Shown here in pieces: positions 49,373 to 58,627 of a DNA stretch of 64,000 nucleotides. This stretch comes from an uncultured Propionibacteriaceae bacterium. GTDB lineage: Bacteria > Actinomycetota > Actinomycetes > Propionibacteriales > Propionibacteriaceae. How positions within the stretch are numbered: position 1 is the stretch's first letter; every line of letters begins with the position of its first letter. The translations under genes and the position numbers were made by a program. The notes below the pieces were generated by a model, which was not told the DNA's origin, did not search any database, and was given only the letters and a program-made list of their open reading frames with translations. The stretch is from contig CALIWR010000005.1 in NCBI GenBank assembly GCA_938046585.1, positions 434,001 to 498,000 on the forward strand. Direction: 5' to 3'.

Positions 49373-50533
49373 ATGCCCGCCTTCTCCGCCGCCGCTGACC
49401 GTCTTGGTGGCCTGGCTATCGAGGTCCCCTCCTGGGCGTACGGCAATTCCGGCACCCGGTTCAAGGTCTTCGCCCAGCCGGGAACCCCACGCACCGTCGA
49501 GGAGAAGCTGGCCGATGCCGCCCAGGTCCATGCGGTGACCGGCCTGGCCCCCGCGGTTGCCCTCCACATCCCGTGGGACCGGGTCGATGACTATGCCCGG
49601 CTTGGCGACTACGCCCGGGGTCTGGGCGTACGCATCGGCACCATCAACTCCAACACCTTCCAGGACGAGGACTACCGGCTCGGCAGCCTGGCCCACCCGG
49701 ATCCACGGGTCCGGGCGAAAGCTGTCCGGCACAACCTGGACTGCATCGAGGTGATGAACGCCACCGGTTCTCGCGATCTCAAGATCTGGCTCGCTGACGG
49801 CACCAATTATCCCGGCCAGGACGACATTCGAGGCCGGCAAGACCGGCTGGCTGAGTCTCTAGCCGAGATCTACTCCGGGCTCGGCTCCGAGCAGCGGTTA
49901 GTGCTGGAGTACAAATTCTTTGAACCCGCCTTTTACCACACCGATGTCCCCGACTGGGGCACCTCGCTGCTGCACTGTCAGGCGCTCGGTGAGAAAGCTT
50001 TTGTCTGCCTGGACACCGGCCACCACGCGCCAGGGACCAATATCGAGTTCATCGTGGCCTCGCTGCTGCGGGTGAACCGGCTCGGATCGTTCGACTTCAA
50101 TTCCCGCTTCTACGCCGACGACGACCTGATCGTCGGTGCCGCCGACCCGTTCCAGCTGTTCCGAATCCTGTACGAGGTGGTCCGCGGCGGCGGGCTGGAG
50201 AACGACGATGTGGTCTTCATGCTGGACCAGTGCCACAACATCGAACCTCACATCCAAGGCCAGATCCGTTCCGTGCTGAATGTGCAGGAGATGCTAGCGC
50301 GGGCCCTGCTGGTCGACACCGATGCCCTCGCGGCAGCCCAGCAGAGCGGAGACGTGCTCGGAGCCAACGAGATCTTCATGGACGCCTTCGCCACCGATGT
50401 TCGCGCCGACCTTGCCGGTTGGCGCGAATCCCGCGGTCTGCCTGCCAACCCAGTCCGGGCCTTCGTCGCCAGCGGATATCAAGACCGGATCGCCGCAGAA
50501 CGGGTCGAAGGCCGGGCCGCCGGCTGGAACTGA
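49373..50533 (+). CDS. rhaI: L-rhamnose isomerase
   Basis: A TIM-barrel isomerase of 386 residues of the RhaI type (Pseudomonas/Bacteroides-like, unlike E. coli RhaA). Metal and substrate motifs visible are LALHIPWDRVDDY-like (VALHIPWDRVDDYARLG), LEYKFFEPAFYHTD, CLDTGHHAPGTNIE, FDFNSRFYADDDL and FMLDQCHNIEPH. It converts L-rhamnose to L-rhamnulose, the substrate of the divergent rhaB. AGGAG lies five bases upstream of ATG 49373, and a promoter plus LacI-type operator precede it. Confidence 0.93.
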   Translation: MPAFSAAADRLGGLAIEVPSWAYGNSGTRFKVFAQPGTPRTVEEKLADAAQVHAVTGLAPAVALHIPWDRVDDYARLGDYARGLGVRIGTINSNTFQDEDYRLGSLAHPDPRVRAKAVRHNLDCIEVMNATGSRDLKIWLADGTNYPGQDDIRGRQDRLAESLAEIYSGLGSEQRLVLEYKFFEPAFYHTDVPDWGTSLLHCQALGEKAFVCLDTGHHAPGTNIEFIVASLLRVNRLGSFDFNSRFYADDDLIVGAADPFQLFRILYEVVRGGGLENDDVVFMLDQCHNIEPHIQGQIRSVLNVQEMLARALLVDTDALAAAQQSGDVLGANEIFMDAFATDVRADLAGWRESRGLPANPVRAFVASGYQDRIAAERVEGRAAGWN

Positions 50534-50610
50534 TCGCCGACGGGCCCTGTCGCCCATTCCTGATGACGGTCGGGCCGGGGCCAGCGCCTGGGACCGGTAG
50601 CCTGTCGCGC

Positions 50611-51444
50611 ATGCCCGAGGCTGATCTTCGCAACCTCCGCCGACCGATCGTGATCGTGGCGTTCGCCGGCTGGAGCGACGCTGCCCAGGCAGCGTCGGAC
50701 GCCGTCGACCATCTGGTGACGACATACCACGCAACCGTCGCGGTAACGCTCGATCCCAGCGACTACTACGACTTTCAGGTCACCCGCCCGGTCACTTCCC
50801 TGACGACGGACGGGCAGCGCACCATCACCTGGCCGAGCACCGAGATCCTGGTCTGTCCGCTGCCGCAACGCGACGTGGTCGTGGTCCGGGGCCCTGAGCC
50901 CAACTTCCACTGGCCGGCGTACGCCGCGGCGCTGGTCGCCTCGATGCTGATCGTCGAGCCGGAACTGGTGATCGCCCTGGGAGCGTTGCTCGGCGAAAAC
51001 CCCCATACCCGCCCGATCCCGGTCTCTCTGTCCAGTTCAGACCCGGAGGTTCGCCGCCACTACGACGCCGAACAGTCGACCTATGAAGGACCAACCGGGA
51101 TCCAGGGGGTGGTGGCCCAGGCCTGCCAGGTGGCTGGCCTGGCCACGGTCAGCCTGTGGGCGGCCTGCTCGCATTATGTCGCCAACCCGCCCAACCCCAA
51201 GGCGACCCTGGCGCTGCTGTCGCGGCTAGAAGATCTGCTGGGTCAGCCGATCGACCTGGGGGATCTACCGGCCCGGGCCGAACTGTGGGAGAAGAACGTC
51301 AACGACCTCGCCAACGAGGATCCGGACGTGGCCGAGTACATCCACTCCCTCGAAGTCGCCAGTGACGCCCGCCCGGTGGAACCCTCAGGGGACGCGATCG
51401 CCGCTGAGTTCCAGCGCTATCTGCGCCGCCAGAACGAATCCTGA
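50611..51444 (+). CDS. PAC2 family protein
   Basis: A 277-residue protein of the PAC2 family (named for the eukaryotic proteasome assembly chaperone 2, with bacterial relatives of uncertain role). Visible features are RPIVIVAFAGWSDAAQAASDAVDHL, DPSDYYDFQVTRP, RGPEPNFHWPAY, VIALGALLGENPHTRP and ASHYV-like WAACSHYVANPPNPKA. ATG 50611 starts the conserved region. It follows rhaI by 77 bases on the same strand and is convergent with the nurA-like gene, with only six bases between the stops. Confidence 0.9.
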   Translation: MPEADLRNLRRPIVIVAFAGWSDAAQAASDAVDHLVTTYHATVAVTLDPSDYYDFQVTRPVTSLTTDGQRTITWPSTEILVCPLPQRDVVVVRGPEPNFHWPAYAAALVASMLIVEPELVIALGALLGENPHTRPIPVSLSSSDPEVRRHYDAEQSTYEGPTGIQGVVAQACQVAGLATVSLWAACSHYVANPPNPKATLALLSRLEDLLGQPIDLGDLPARAELWEKNVNDLANEDPDVAEYIHSLEVASDARPVEPSGDAIAAEFQRYLRRQNES

Positions 51445-51450
51445 TCGGGG

Positions 51451-52449
51451 TCAGGGATTCCCAGTTGTCTCTGGAAGTGGGGCCCGACTCGGCCGAGTTC
51501 CGGCCGTTCGCAGCGCCCGTTGCACCAGGGCCGGGTCTGCCAGCCGTCGCCGCAGATGCCGTTCCAGCCCAGCCACCGGGTACAGGTTCTGAGGTGCCCG
51601 GGCGTCCTTGTAGTCGGCCGAGGCGTAACGCGGCAGAATCCGGGCGGTCTGATCGGCCAGCCGTCGTACTGCTGCCAGGTCAAGATGCTCTGAGGCCTCC
51701 AGCCGGACCACTCCTGCCCACCAGCCGGTGGCCTGCCCCGGCAGCCGCAGGTACCACGAATACCGGCGCCACCGGGTGCCGAGCCCGAAGATCGCAGTCC
51801 GCTGGCCTGGGGCCAGCCTGGCCACCACCAGGTTCAACTGCTGCGGCAGATAGACCGCATGGTGGGCTTTGATTAGCCCGACGGCGCGGGGAAGGTCTGC
51901 GTGCACCCGCAGCGGGCCGTCCACCACCAGCAGGTCGTCGGACCCGGCGTGGCAGCCCGATCCCGGACGGCGGGCCTCGCGTATGGTCCTCGTCTCAAGG
52001 CCGACTAGGCAGCTTTGGACCCGCTGCATCACCAGGCTGCTGGGCTCGGCACCGGCCGGCCTGGTCACTGGTTGGGCGACGTAGGTTCCGACCATGGTGG
52101 TGACATCGTCCAGGTCGGGGCGGGTCGCAGCCACCACCCGCTGCATCTGGACCGCTGCCGGATGCGCACCCTGGGGGCAGCTGCACACCACCCCGGCCGC
52201 CAGGCTGGCGCAGACCCCGGGTTCGGGAACCCCAGCCCCGGCCGGGTCAAACCACACCCGGGCGTCCAGCCGGCGGACCCCGTCTGCGAACAGGACGACT
52301 GACGGTGGCGGCGCTGGTCCCGGGTCGACCGGGGCCCAGCGCTGTGGGGGGATCTCGACGTCGGGCACCACCTCGGCCTGTGACTCGGTCAGGTCGTCTG
52401 CGCTGCTGCCGTACGCCGGTTCCCAGGAGTCCACGCGGAAACCGGTCAC
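51451..52449 (-). CDS. nurA: NurA-like 5'-3' nuclease, partner of HerA and SbcCD
   Basis: A 332-residue protein I assign to the NurA fold with fair confidence. It has an N-terminal Asp motif VVLFADGVRRLDARVWF (D56), a central Glu in CLVGLETRTIREAR (about 152), the family-like LLVVDGPLRVH (D177), AVGLIKAHH with Lys194, and a C-terminal KDARAPQNLYPVAGLERHLRR. In NurA nucleases the acidic residues of the DG and DGxL motifs bind Mn2+. The RNase H-like fold itself must be inferred. Position is strong support: its ATG overlaps the sbcC stop by ATGA at the end of a herA-sbcD-sbcC-nurA operon, the order-independent set known from archaea. Confidence 0.72.
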   Translation of the reverse strand: MTGFRVDSWEPAYGSSADDLTESQAEVVPDVEIPPQRWAPVDPGPAPPPSVVLFADGVRRLDARVWFDPAGAGVPEPGVCASLAAGVVCSCPQGAHPAAVQMQRVVAATRPDLDDVTTMVGTYVAQPVTRPAGAEPSSLVMQRVQSCLVGLETRTIREARRPGSGCHAGSDDLLVVDGPLRVHADLPRAVGLIKAHHAVYLPQQLNLVVARLAPGQRTAIFGLGTRWRRYSWYLRLPGQATGWWAGVVRLEASEHLDLAAVRRLADQTARILPRYASADYKDARAPQNLYPVAGLERHLRRRLADPALVQRALRTAGTRPSRAPLPETTGNP

Positions 52450-55400
52450 CGGTCCTCCTCCCGGGCCACCCGAGAGCCGTGTGTGTCGCGGCTTACCTGG
52501 TAGCGCACCGGGACTCGTTCGGCCAGGGCCGAGACGTGGGTGACGATCCCCACCATCCGTTCCGACGCGGCCAGCTTCTCCAAGGTGGCGGCCACGATGT
52601 CGAGGCTGTCAGCGTCGAGGCTTCCGAAGCCCTCATCGAGGAAGATCGACTCCAGCGGCGCGGCTGCCGTGGTCTGCAACGACGAGAGCTGGTCGGACAA
52701 GACGAGCGCCAGCGCCAGGCTGGTCTGAAAGGTCTCACCGCCAGACAGGGTCCGCACCGAGCGCAGCGAATCGGCGTCGGCGTGGTCGATGATGTGAAAC
52801 TCGCCCTTCTCATGGGTCAGGTCGAACTGGCCACCGGAAAGTTCCCGCAAGGTGACGCTGGCACCGTCGACCAGACTGTCCAATGCCGCAGCAGCCAGCC
52901 AGCCTTGGAACTTGTTCGCCTGCAGCTGGCCGGCCAGCGTGGCGGCGACTTGTCGCTGCTGCTCGGCCTGCTGCACCTGCTGGTGCAGTTGCCGGCGCTG
53001 CTCAGCGCGATCCACCAGAATGTTGCGCTGATTTTCAGCCCGGGCCTGGGCACGGGTGAGCTCCAACTCTAAGCGGTGCGGATCACGGCTCTCAGTCGCC
53101 AGGCCAAGCTGGTCGGCCAGCTGCGCCAGCGCGGACTGCACAGTCTCCAGGCTGGCCTGGGCCGTAGTGACTCGTCGTTCGTGCTCGGGCAGGACCGTGT
53201 CGCGCAGATCGGCTCGGCGGCGGGCGGCCCACTCGGTCAAGGTGGCCCACCCGGCCACCAGATCGTCTGTGGTGATCGGCGGCGGGGACAGGCTCGCCAC
53301 CGACTGGACCTGGTCGTACAAGTAGTCGCGGGACTGCCCCAGACGAGCTGCAGCCAGCCGGTGAGCGTCATCACATCGTTTGGCCTCGGCAGCGGCGCTC
53401 TCCGCTTCGCGGTAGCGGTCCTGTTCGTCCTGTTCCCATCGATCCCGTTCGGCCAGTGCCTGCTCGGTGTCGGCCAGGCTCGGGGCATCAGCCAACGCCT
53501 GCTGCAAGTCGGTCTGCTGCTGGCCAAGCTGGTCGAGTCGGTCCCGGGCCCGAGCGATGGTGATCTGGGCGTCAGTTAGCGCCTGCTGCGCCTGGTCCTG
53601 GGCGGCGGTGAGCTCGTCTAGGAGGTGCTGGGCAGCCCGGGCCACCGCGTCCGCCGAATCCCGATCGTGCTCGCTAGCTGCCAGCTCGGCGCCGGTCAGG
53701 TCGAGGCAGGTGGTCTGCCATTGCCGCAGCTGCTGCCACTGCTCGGCAAGGTCGTTGCTGTCGGCTGGGACCAGGCCCAGGGGCAGGAGTTGACGCAACG
53801 CCTGCTGCAGGCTGGACTGGAGCTGGCTCTGGTCACGCTGGGCAGCCTGTAGTACCTGCTCAGCCTCAGCCAGGTCGGCGCGGGTCTGGCGAGTTTCGAC
53901 TCGAGCCTGTTTGGCCTGCTGTTCTGCTTCCTCGGCCTGCCGTAGCTGGTCCTGCAAACCATCCTGGTGATCGTCACCGGCGAGCCTCGCCCATTCCTCG
54001 CCCATCTGGCGGCGCTGCCACTCCACCTGCTGCTGGGCGGCCTTGGCCTGGTCAGCCTTGGAACTGGCCTCAGCCAGGAGCGAACTCGCCTCATCCAGGG
54101 TGGTTCGGGCCTGGTCCCGAGCTTCGCTCGCAGTACCCAGGCGGTCATCGGCAATAGGCTCAGGCAGGGCGACAACCTGGTTGCCGCAGACCGGGCAGGC
54201 GCAGCCCACCCGCAGCTCAGCTCGTACGGCTGCCGCCCGGTTGGCGGTACGGGCCTGCTCCAACGCCAGCTCGGCCTGTTCGAGGTCCTGCTGGGTCTGC
54301 TGCTGCAGCTGCTCGGCCCGGGCCCGGGTCTGCTCAGCCGTCTGGCTGCGTTCCCGGGCTGCCGTCAGCTCGTCGTCCACGGTGACGATCTCACGAGCCA
54401 GGTCCACGGCCCGCCGTAGCCGCTGCGGGTCAGGCGCAAGCTCCACAGCATGCTCGGCCGCCTCTTCAGCAGCAACCGCTTGATCGGCGGCAGCCGCGGC
54501 CATATCCCGGCGCTGCTGCGCGGCGCGCAGCCTGTCACAGACCGTCGTCAGGTTGTCGGGGACCTGGACCTGGCCCAGCCGGGTCTGCCGTTCAGCCAGG
54601 TTGGCGATCTGGTTCTCGACCTGCTGAAGATGTTCAGCGGCCTGCTGCCAGGCTTGACGACCAGCCTCGGCCGCCGCGATGGCCTCCCCCAGCCGGCCCT
54701 CGGCCGCTTTGGCCACAGTCTCAGCCTGCTCCACCGCCTGCCGAGCCTGGGGCTGCTCGGCTCGGACTCGGCTCAGGGTCTGCCACTGGTCGCGGCGATT
54801 GGTCAGCGACGTCCGATCCTCGGCTTGGGCGAGCCGGGTCCGGGCCTGCTGGTGAGCCTGCCGGGCCTGAACAACGCGCTCCGCCGCGGCTGCCTGATCG
54901 GCGGCCGTCCTAGTCGCCGCGGCACAGATCTCGGGCAGCTGATCGGGCACCCGAAGCGTGTCGACCGTCAAGGCCTGCTCCTGGGCCTGGCGCAGGTCGT
55001 GTTCTGCGGCCTCGAGCTGTTGCCGAGCAGCCTGCCAGTGTCCGGCCAGGTCGGCGAGGCTGACGACGCCGGCGTCGAGTTCCCGGACCCGGTGCTCGGC
55101 GGCGGTGATCGACTCGGCGGTGGCGTCGGCCAGGGCATCGACCTGGCCGGTGAGGGTCTCGACCTCGCCCTTGGCCAGGTTCGCCCGCTCTGCGGCGACC
55201 TTGCGGATCTGGTCGTAGCGGTCGGCGCCGAGCAGCTTGAGCAGGATGTCCTGCCGGGTGGCGTTCGTGGCCTTGAGAAAATCAGCAAATTGTCCCTGCG
55301 GCAGCACCACGCACTGGATGAAGTCCTCGTAGCGCAGACCGATCAACCGCTCCACTTCCGCCGAGATGCCGGCCGGGTCAGCGGCGATCACCTGGCTTGG

Positions 55401-55751
55401 CCCGCTCAGGTCGTTTGGGTCCAGCAACCGTTCCAGCGAAGTCGTCTTCTGGGCCGGGTTCTGCCCGACACGGCGGACCTCTCGAGCGACCGCGTAACGC
55501 CGGCCGGCGACGTCGAAGACCAGCCGGACCGTGGCCCGGTTACTCGTCGGGGCCAGGGCGTCCCGGACCGCATTGCGTTTGCCCCAGCGAGGCACCGTGC
55601 CGTACAGGGCGAACACGATCGCGTCGATGACGGTGGACTTGCCTGAGCCGGTGGGCCCGACCAGGGCAAAGTAGTCGACCTGGTCCCAGTCCACCACGGT
55701 GGGCTCGCGGAAAGAGGCGAAGCCGTGCAGGTCAAGCCGGACCGGTCTCAT
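52446..55751 (-). CDS. sbcC: Exonuclease subunit SbcC (Rad50-type SMC ATPase)
   Basis: A 1101-residue SMC-like ATPase of the SbcCD/Mre11-Rad50 complex, which opens and resects DNA ends and hairpins. It has Walker A VGPTGSGKSTVIDAIVFALYG at residue 30, long Gln/Ala-rich coiled coils on either side of a zinc hook (CACPVCGNQ, near residue 520), the signature TLSGGETFQTSLALAL and Walker B SIFLDEGFGSLDADSLD. It overlaps sbcD upstream and the nurA-like gene downstream by ATGA tetranucleotides, so the products are likely made in balance. Confidence 0.95.
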   Translation of the reverse strand: MRPVRLDLHGFASFREPTVVDWDQVDYFALVGPTGSGKSTVIDAIVFALYGTVPRWGKRNAVRDALAPTSNRATVRLVFDVAGRRYAVAREVRRVGQNPAQKTTSLERLLDPNDLSGPSQVIAADPAGISAEVERLIGLRYEDFIQCVVLPQGQFADFLKATNATRQDILLKLLGADRYDQIRKVAAERANLAKGEVETLTGQVDALADATAESITAAEHRVRELDAGVVSLADLAGHWQAARQQLEAAEHDLRQAQEQALTVDTLRVPDQLPEICAAATRTAADQAAAAERVVQARQAHQQARTRLAQAEDRTSLTNRRDQWQTLSRVRAEQPQARQAVEQAETVAKAAEGRLGEAIAAAEAGRQAWQQAAEHLQQVENQIANLAERQTRLGQVQVPDNLTTVCDRLRAAQQRRDMAAAAADQAVAAEEAAEHAVELAPDPQRLRRAVDLAREIVTVDDELTAARERSQTAEQTRARAEQLQQQTQQDLEQAELALEQARTANRAAAVRAELRVGCACPVCGNQVVALPEPIADDRLGTASEARDQARTTLDEASSLLAEASSKADQAKAAQQQVEWQRRQMGEEWARLAGDDHQDGLQDQLRQAEEAEQQAKQARVETRQTRADLAEAEQVLQAAQRDQSQLQSSLQQALRQLLPLGLVPADSNDLAEQWQQLRQWQTTCLDLTGAELAASEHDRDSADAVARAAQHLLDELTAAQDQAQQALTDAQITIARARDRLDQLGQQQTDLQQALADAPSLADTEQALAERDRWEQDEQDRYREAESAAAEAKRCDDAHRLAAARLGQSRDYLYDQVQSVASLSPPPITTDDLVAGWATLTEWAARRRADLRDTVLPEHERRVTTAQASLETVQSALAQLADQLGLATESRDPHRLELELTRAQARAENQRNILVDRAEQRRQLHQQVQQAEQQRQVAATLAGQLQANKFQGWLAAAALDSLVDGASVTLRELSGGQFDLTHEKGEFHIIDHADADSLRSVRTLSGGETFQTSLALALVLSDQLSSLQTTAAAPLESIFLDEGFGSLDADSLDIVAATLEKLAASERMVGIVTHVSALAERVPVRYQVSRDTHGSRVAREEDR

Positions 55752-56905
55752 GATGCCCCCTGCGCCAGTTCGTCGTCGATCTGCGTGAACAGGGCCATTA
55801 GCTGGGGGTCGGCGATCCCCTGCTGTTCCAGGTAATCACCGAACAGCTGCGCCGGGGTCCGGCCCCGGTGCTGGGAGGTTACCCGGGCCCGGGTGCCGGC
55901 AAAGTCCGGGTGGATCCGGACCTCGAGCGCGTTCGGCAGCCCGGCGAGGACCTGGTCGCGTAGGCCAGCGCGGGTCTTCTCCCGCAGCACCACCCGGAGC
56001 CAGTCCTGGGCCGTCTGCGGGGCCTGGGCCAGGACCTCGTCCAGGGTTCCGCTCACCGTACGCAGTCGCCGCGCCGACCGAATCCGATGGTCACTCACCG
56101 TGGCCGGCCGACCCACCATGGCCTCGACCAGGCAGACCACCGGGGTGTTCTGCTCCTCACCGAAGTCGACCGCGATCGGGGAACCGCAATAGTGCACGGG
56201 GCAGGCAGCCGGCAGCTGCTGACGACGATGCAGATGCCCGAGGGCGACATAGTGGGCCTCGGGCGGGAAGGCGGTAGCCGGGACGTGGTATTCGAAGATG
56301 CTCTGCGCTTCCCGCTCTCCGCCACCCATCCGGCCACCAGTGCAGGTCAGGTGGGCGATGACCAGGTTCACCGCGTCCGGGGTGAAGCCCTGCGCCAGCT
56401 CGGCCAAGATCTGGCGGATCGCGGCGTCGTAGCGGCCAGAGTTGGCGGCCGGGTCCTGAGAAACGATCTGTTCGGCCTTGACCGCATAGCGTCGCGGTAG
56501 AAACGGCAGCAGCGCCACATTGACCTGCTCCCCCGTCCCGCGGGCCGTGAACGTGTGAACCCCGCCATCACCGCGGCGGCGGACCCGACCGGCCAGGGTG
56601 ATCCCAGCTAGCCGCATCAGCGGCCGGTACGCCTCGAAGGTCTCGGGATGGTCATGGTTGCCGGCGATCACGATGACCTCGGCCCCGGTCTGACCCAGTG
56701 CGATCAGGGTCTGGTTCACCAATTGCTGGGCCGGGGCACTCGGGCTGGCCGAGTCGTAGATATCACCGGCCACCAGCACCGCGTCCACCTGTTCGGCACG
56801 GGCCAGGTCGACGATCTCGCCCAGCACCTGCCGATGCTCGTCGAGGCGGCGGCGGCCTCTTAGGGTCTTGCCGACGTGCCAGTCACCGGTATGGATGAAT
56901 CGCAT
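55748..56905 (-). CDS. sbcD: Exonuclease subunit SbcD (Mre11-type)
   Basis: A calcineurin-like phosphoesterase nuclease of 385 residues. The metal motifs are D8 and H10 in HTGDWHVGKTL, D48 in VAGDIYD, N83-H84 in IAGNHDHPE, and later IAHLT and ALGHLHRR. The C-terminal cap domain follows. With SbcC it forms an endo/exonuclease on double-strand ends. It starts 12 bases after the herA-like gene and overlaps sbcC. Confidence 0.95.
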   Translation of the reverse strand: MRFIHTGDWHVGKTLRGRRRLDEHRQVLGEIVDLARAEQVDAVLVAGDIYDSASPSAPAQQLVNQTLIALGQTGAEVIVIAGNHDHPETFEAYRPLMRLAGITLAGRVRRRGDGGVHTFTARGTGEQVNVALLPFLPRRYAVKAEQIVSQDPAANSGRYDAAIRQILAELAQGFTPDAVNLVIAHLTCTGGRMGGGEREAQSIFEYHVPATAFPPEAHYVALGHLHRRQQLPAACPVHYCGSPIAVDFGEEQNTPVVCLVEAMVGRPATVSDHRIRSARRLRTVSGTLDEVLAQAPQTAQDWLRVVLREKTRAGLRDQVLAGLPNALEVRIHPDFAGTRARVTSQHRGRTPAQLFGDYLEQQGIADPQLMALFTQIDDELAQGAS

Positions 56906-56917
56906 CGGGCACCTCCG

Positions 56918-58627
56918 TTAGTAGGGGATTTCGTCGGTGGCCAAGGAGGCGAAAATGTCACCGACGGCAGCGGCCGGGCTGCTGGCCGCCTCAGCCGGGC
57001 GGGTCGCCCACGCCGGGAACGGGAACTCCACCGCCAACGGGATCGGGATCTCCGGCTGCGCCACGAACATGGTCCCGGGCCGGACCAAAGTGGCTCGCTG
57101 CCGCTGGGAGGCCGGCAGGAAGCCGTACTCCGGGCGGGAGGCCTCGGCCGGGTCGAGGCGGCCCACCACCCGTACCGAGCAGTTGGCGACGATCCGGCGC
57201 TCGACTTCACTCGCAGTCTGCTGGGCGCCGATCAGGATGATGCCCAGCGAACGACCCCGCTCGGCAATGTCAAGCAGCACATCTTTGATCGGGGATCGTC
57301 CCTCCCGAGGGGCGTACTTGTTGAGCTCATCCAGCATGGTGAACAGCAGCCCGGATGGCCCGGCCTCCTCCTTCAGCCGCGTCTGCTGATCCAGCACCAC
57401 CCCGACCACGAACCGTTGGGCCCGTTCCGGCAGGTTGTGCAAGTCGACCACCGTGACCTGCGCCTCGGTCGTGATCCGGCCGGTGGTGGTGGCGCTCAGA
57501 TCGCCGCGGATGATCGGCCCCAAAGCCCGCTGTGAGGACCGCAGCCGCCGAATGAAGGCGTTGATGGTCCCCGACCCGGTCACCGGACCGGCCCAGGCGG
57601 GTCGGGTGGCGTCGTCCTCCAGTTTCTCGCAGATCACGTCGATCAGCTGGGCCCAGGTCGCCGCCAGCCGTCCGTCGACGCTGACCGCGCCGTCGCTGCC
57701 GGCTGGTTCGGCATGAACCCGCAATTGGGTCGCCACCTGGTGGAGCACCATCGTGTACTGGTTGCGTTCATCCTCGGCATCAGCGAAGACGAAACGCAGC
57801 AGTTCGTGTTCGCAGAACTCCTGCAGAGTCCACCAGAACGGGAGCACCCCGACCGGTCGGGAACTGACGTGCGGCCGGCCGGTCCGATCACCCGGCATCG
57901 GCGGCGCGAACAGGGCGACCGAGGCGAACGGTTGAGCCTCCAGCCCGAGCCGCTGGTACGCCTGACGCAGCCGCTCGTCAACCGCCCGGTTCGGGGTGTC
58001 CAGGAACAGCAGGTCCTCCCCCTTGACGCTGAACACCAGGGCCTTGGCGTTAAGTGCCCGCCCGGCCAGGGCCCCACCGGTAAACAGCGAATACAGCAGA
58101 AACAACGCGAAGCTGGTCTTGGTGGCCACGCCGGACACCCCGGAGATGGAAACGTGGGCGCCGCGGCTGCCATCCAGGAAATCAAGGTTCACGTACACCG
58201 GGTTGCCGTCACGGCCGAGCCCGAAACAGACCTGGCGTTCCATCCGGTCGAAGGAGAGAGCCAGTTCACGCTCCTCGCCAGTGGCGCGCCGGACCTGGGC
58301 ACCCGGACACGGCGGTACGTAGCATTCAGGATCGACCCGGGTGGTGGAGATCTGCGCTAGTTCCTGCACCTGAGCCGGGAGCACGCCGTCGTTGATCAGA
58401 AAGACGTCCGAGTCGAAGGCGGCCCCTTCGTGGCGTGACCGCACCTCGGTCACGATCCCGCAGACCCGGACCGGTCCCACCCCCGGCACGACGCGCTGGG
58501 TGACGACGACGTCGTCTAACTGCAGGTAGGCGTCGGGCAGCACAGCCACCCGGAACGTCAACGGGGTCGCGTCCTCGGTCCCGGCGACCAGCCCGACAAG
58601 ACGGTCGGTGCCTGCCTGATCCTCCAC
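56918..58627 (-). CDS. herA: HerA-like ATPase (DUF87 family)
   Basis: An ATP-binding protein of about 569 residues of the HerA/FtsK superfamily. An N-terminal HAS-barrel-like beta domain (GLVAGTEDATPLTFRVAV ... QRVVPGVGPVRVCGIV) precedes the motor. The P-loop is atypical: SISGVSGVATKTSFALFLL (about residues 160-174), with Thr where Walker A has Gly. Walker B is LLFTMLDELNKYAP, and IILIGAQQTASEVERRIVANCSVRVVGRL follows, as in HerA. HerA is a hexameric DNA translocase that works with NurA. GTG 58627 has GGAAGG eight bases upstream and is preferred to ATG 58696. It is the first gene of herA-sbcD-sbcC-nurA. Confidence 0.85.
   Translation of the reverse strand: MEDQAGTDRLVGLVAGTEDATPLTFRVAVLPDAYLQLDDVVVTQRVVPGVGPVRVCGIVTEVRSRHEGAAFDSDVFLINDGVLPAQVQELAQISTTRVDPECYVPPCPGAQVRRATGEERELALSFDRMERQVCFGLGRDGNPVYVNLDFLDGSRGAHVSISGVSGVATKTSFALFLLYSLFTGGALAGRALNAKALVFSVKGEDLLFLDTPNRAVDERLRQAYQRLGLEAQPFASVALFAPPMPGDRTGRPHVSSRPVGVLPFWWTLQEFCEHELLRFVFADAEDERNQYTMVLHQVATQLRVHAEPAGSDGAVSVDGRLAATWAQLIDVICEKLEDDATRPAWAGPVTGSGTINAFIRRLRSSQRALGPIIRGDLSATTTGRITTEAQVTVVDLHNLPERAQRFVVGVVLDQQTRLKEEAGPSGLLFTMLDELNKYAPREGRSPIKDVLLDIAERGRSLGIILIGAQQTASEVERRIVANCSVRVVGRLDPAEASRPEYGFLPASQRQRATLVRPGTMFVAQPEIPIPLAVEFPFPAWATRPAEAASSPAAAVGDIFASLATDEIPY

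Noticed and set aside
54450..55646. Open frame of 398 codons on the plus strand
   Set aside because: Antisense to the sbcC coiled-coil region; the Leu-rich repeats are the mirror of Gln/Ala codons in sbcC.
51451..58627. HerA plus nuclease as an anti-phage defence system
   Set aside because: HerA-like ATPases do pair with SIR2 or DUF4297 effectors in defence, but here the partners are SbcC, SbcD and a NurA-like protein, which point to DNA end processing. A defence role cannot be excluded.
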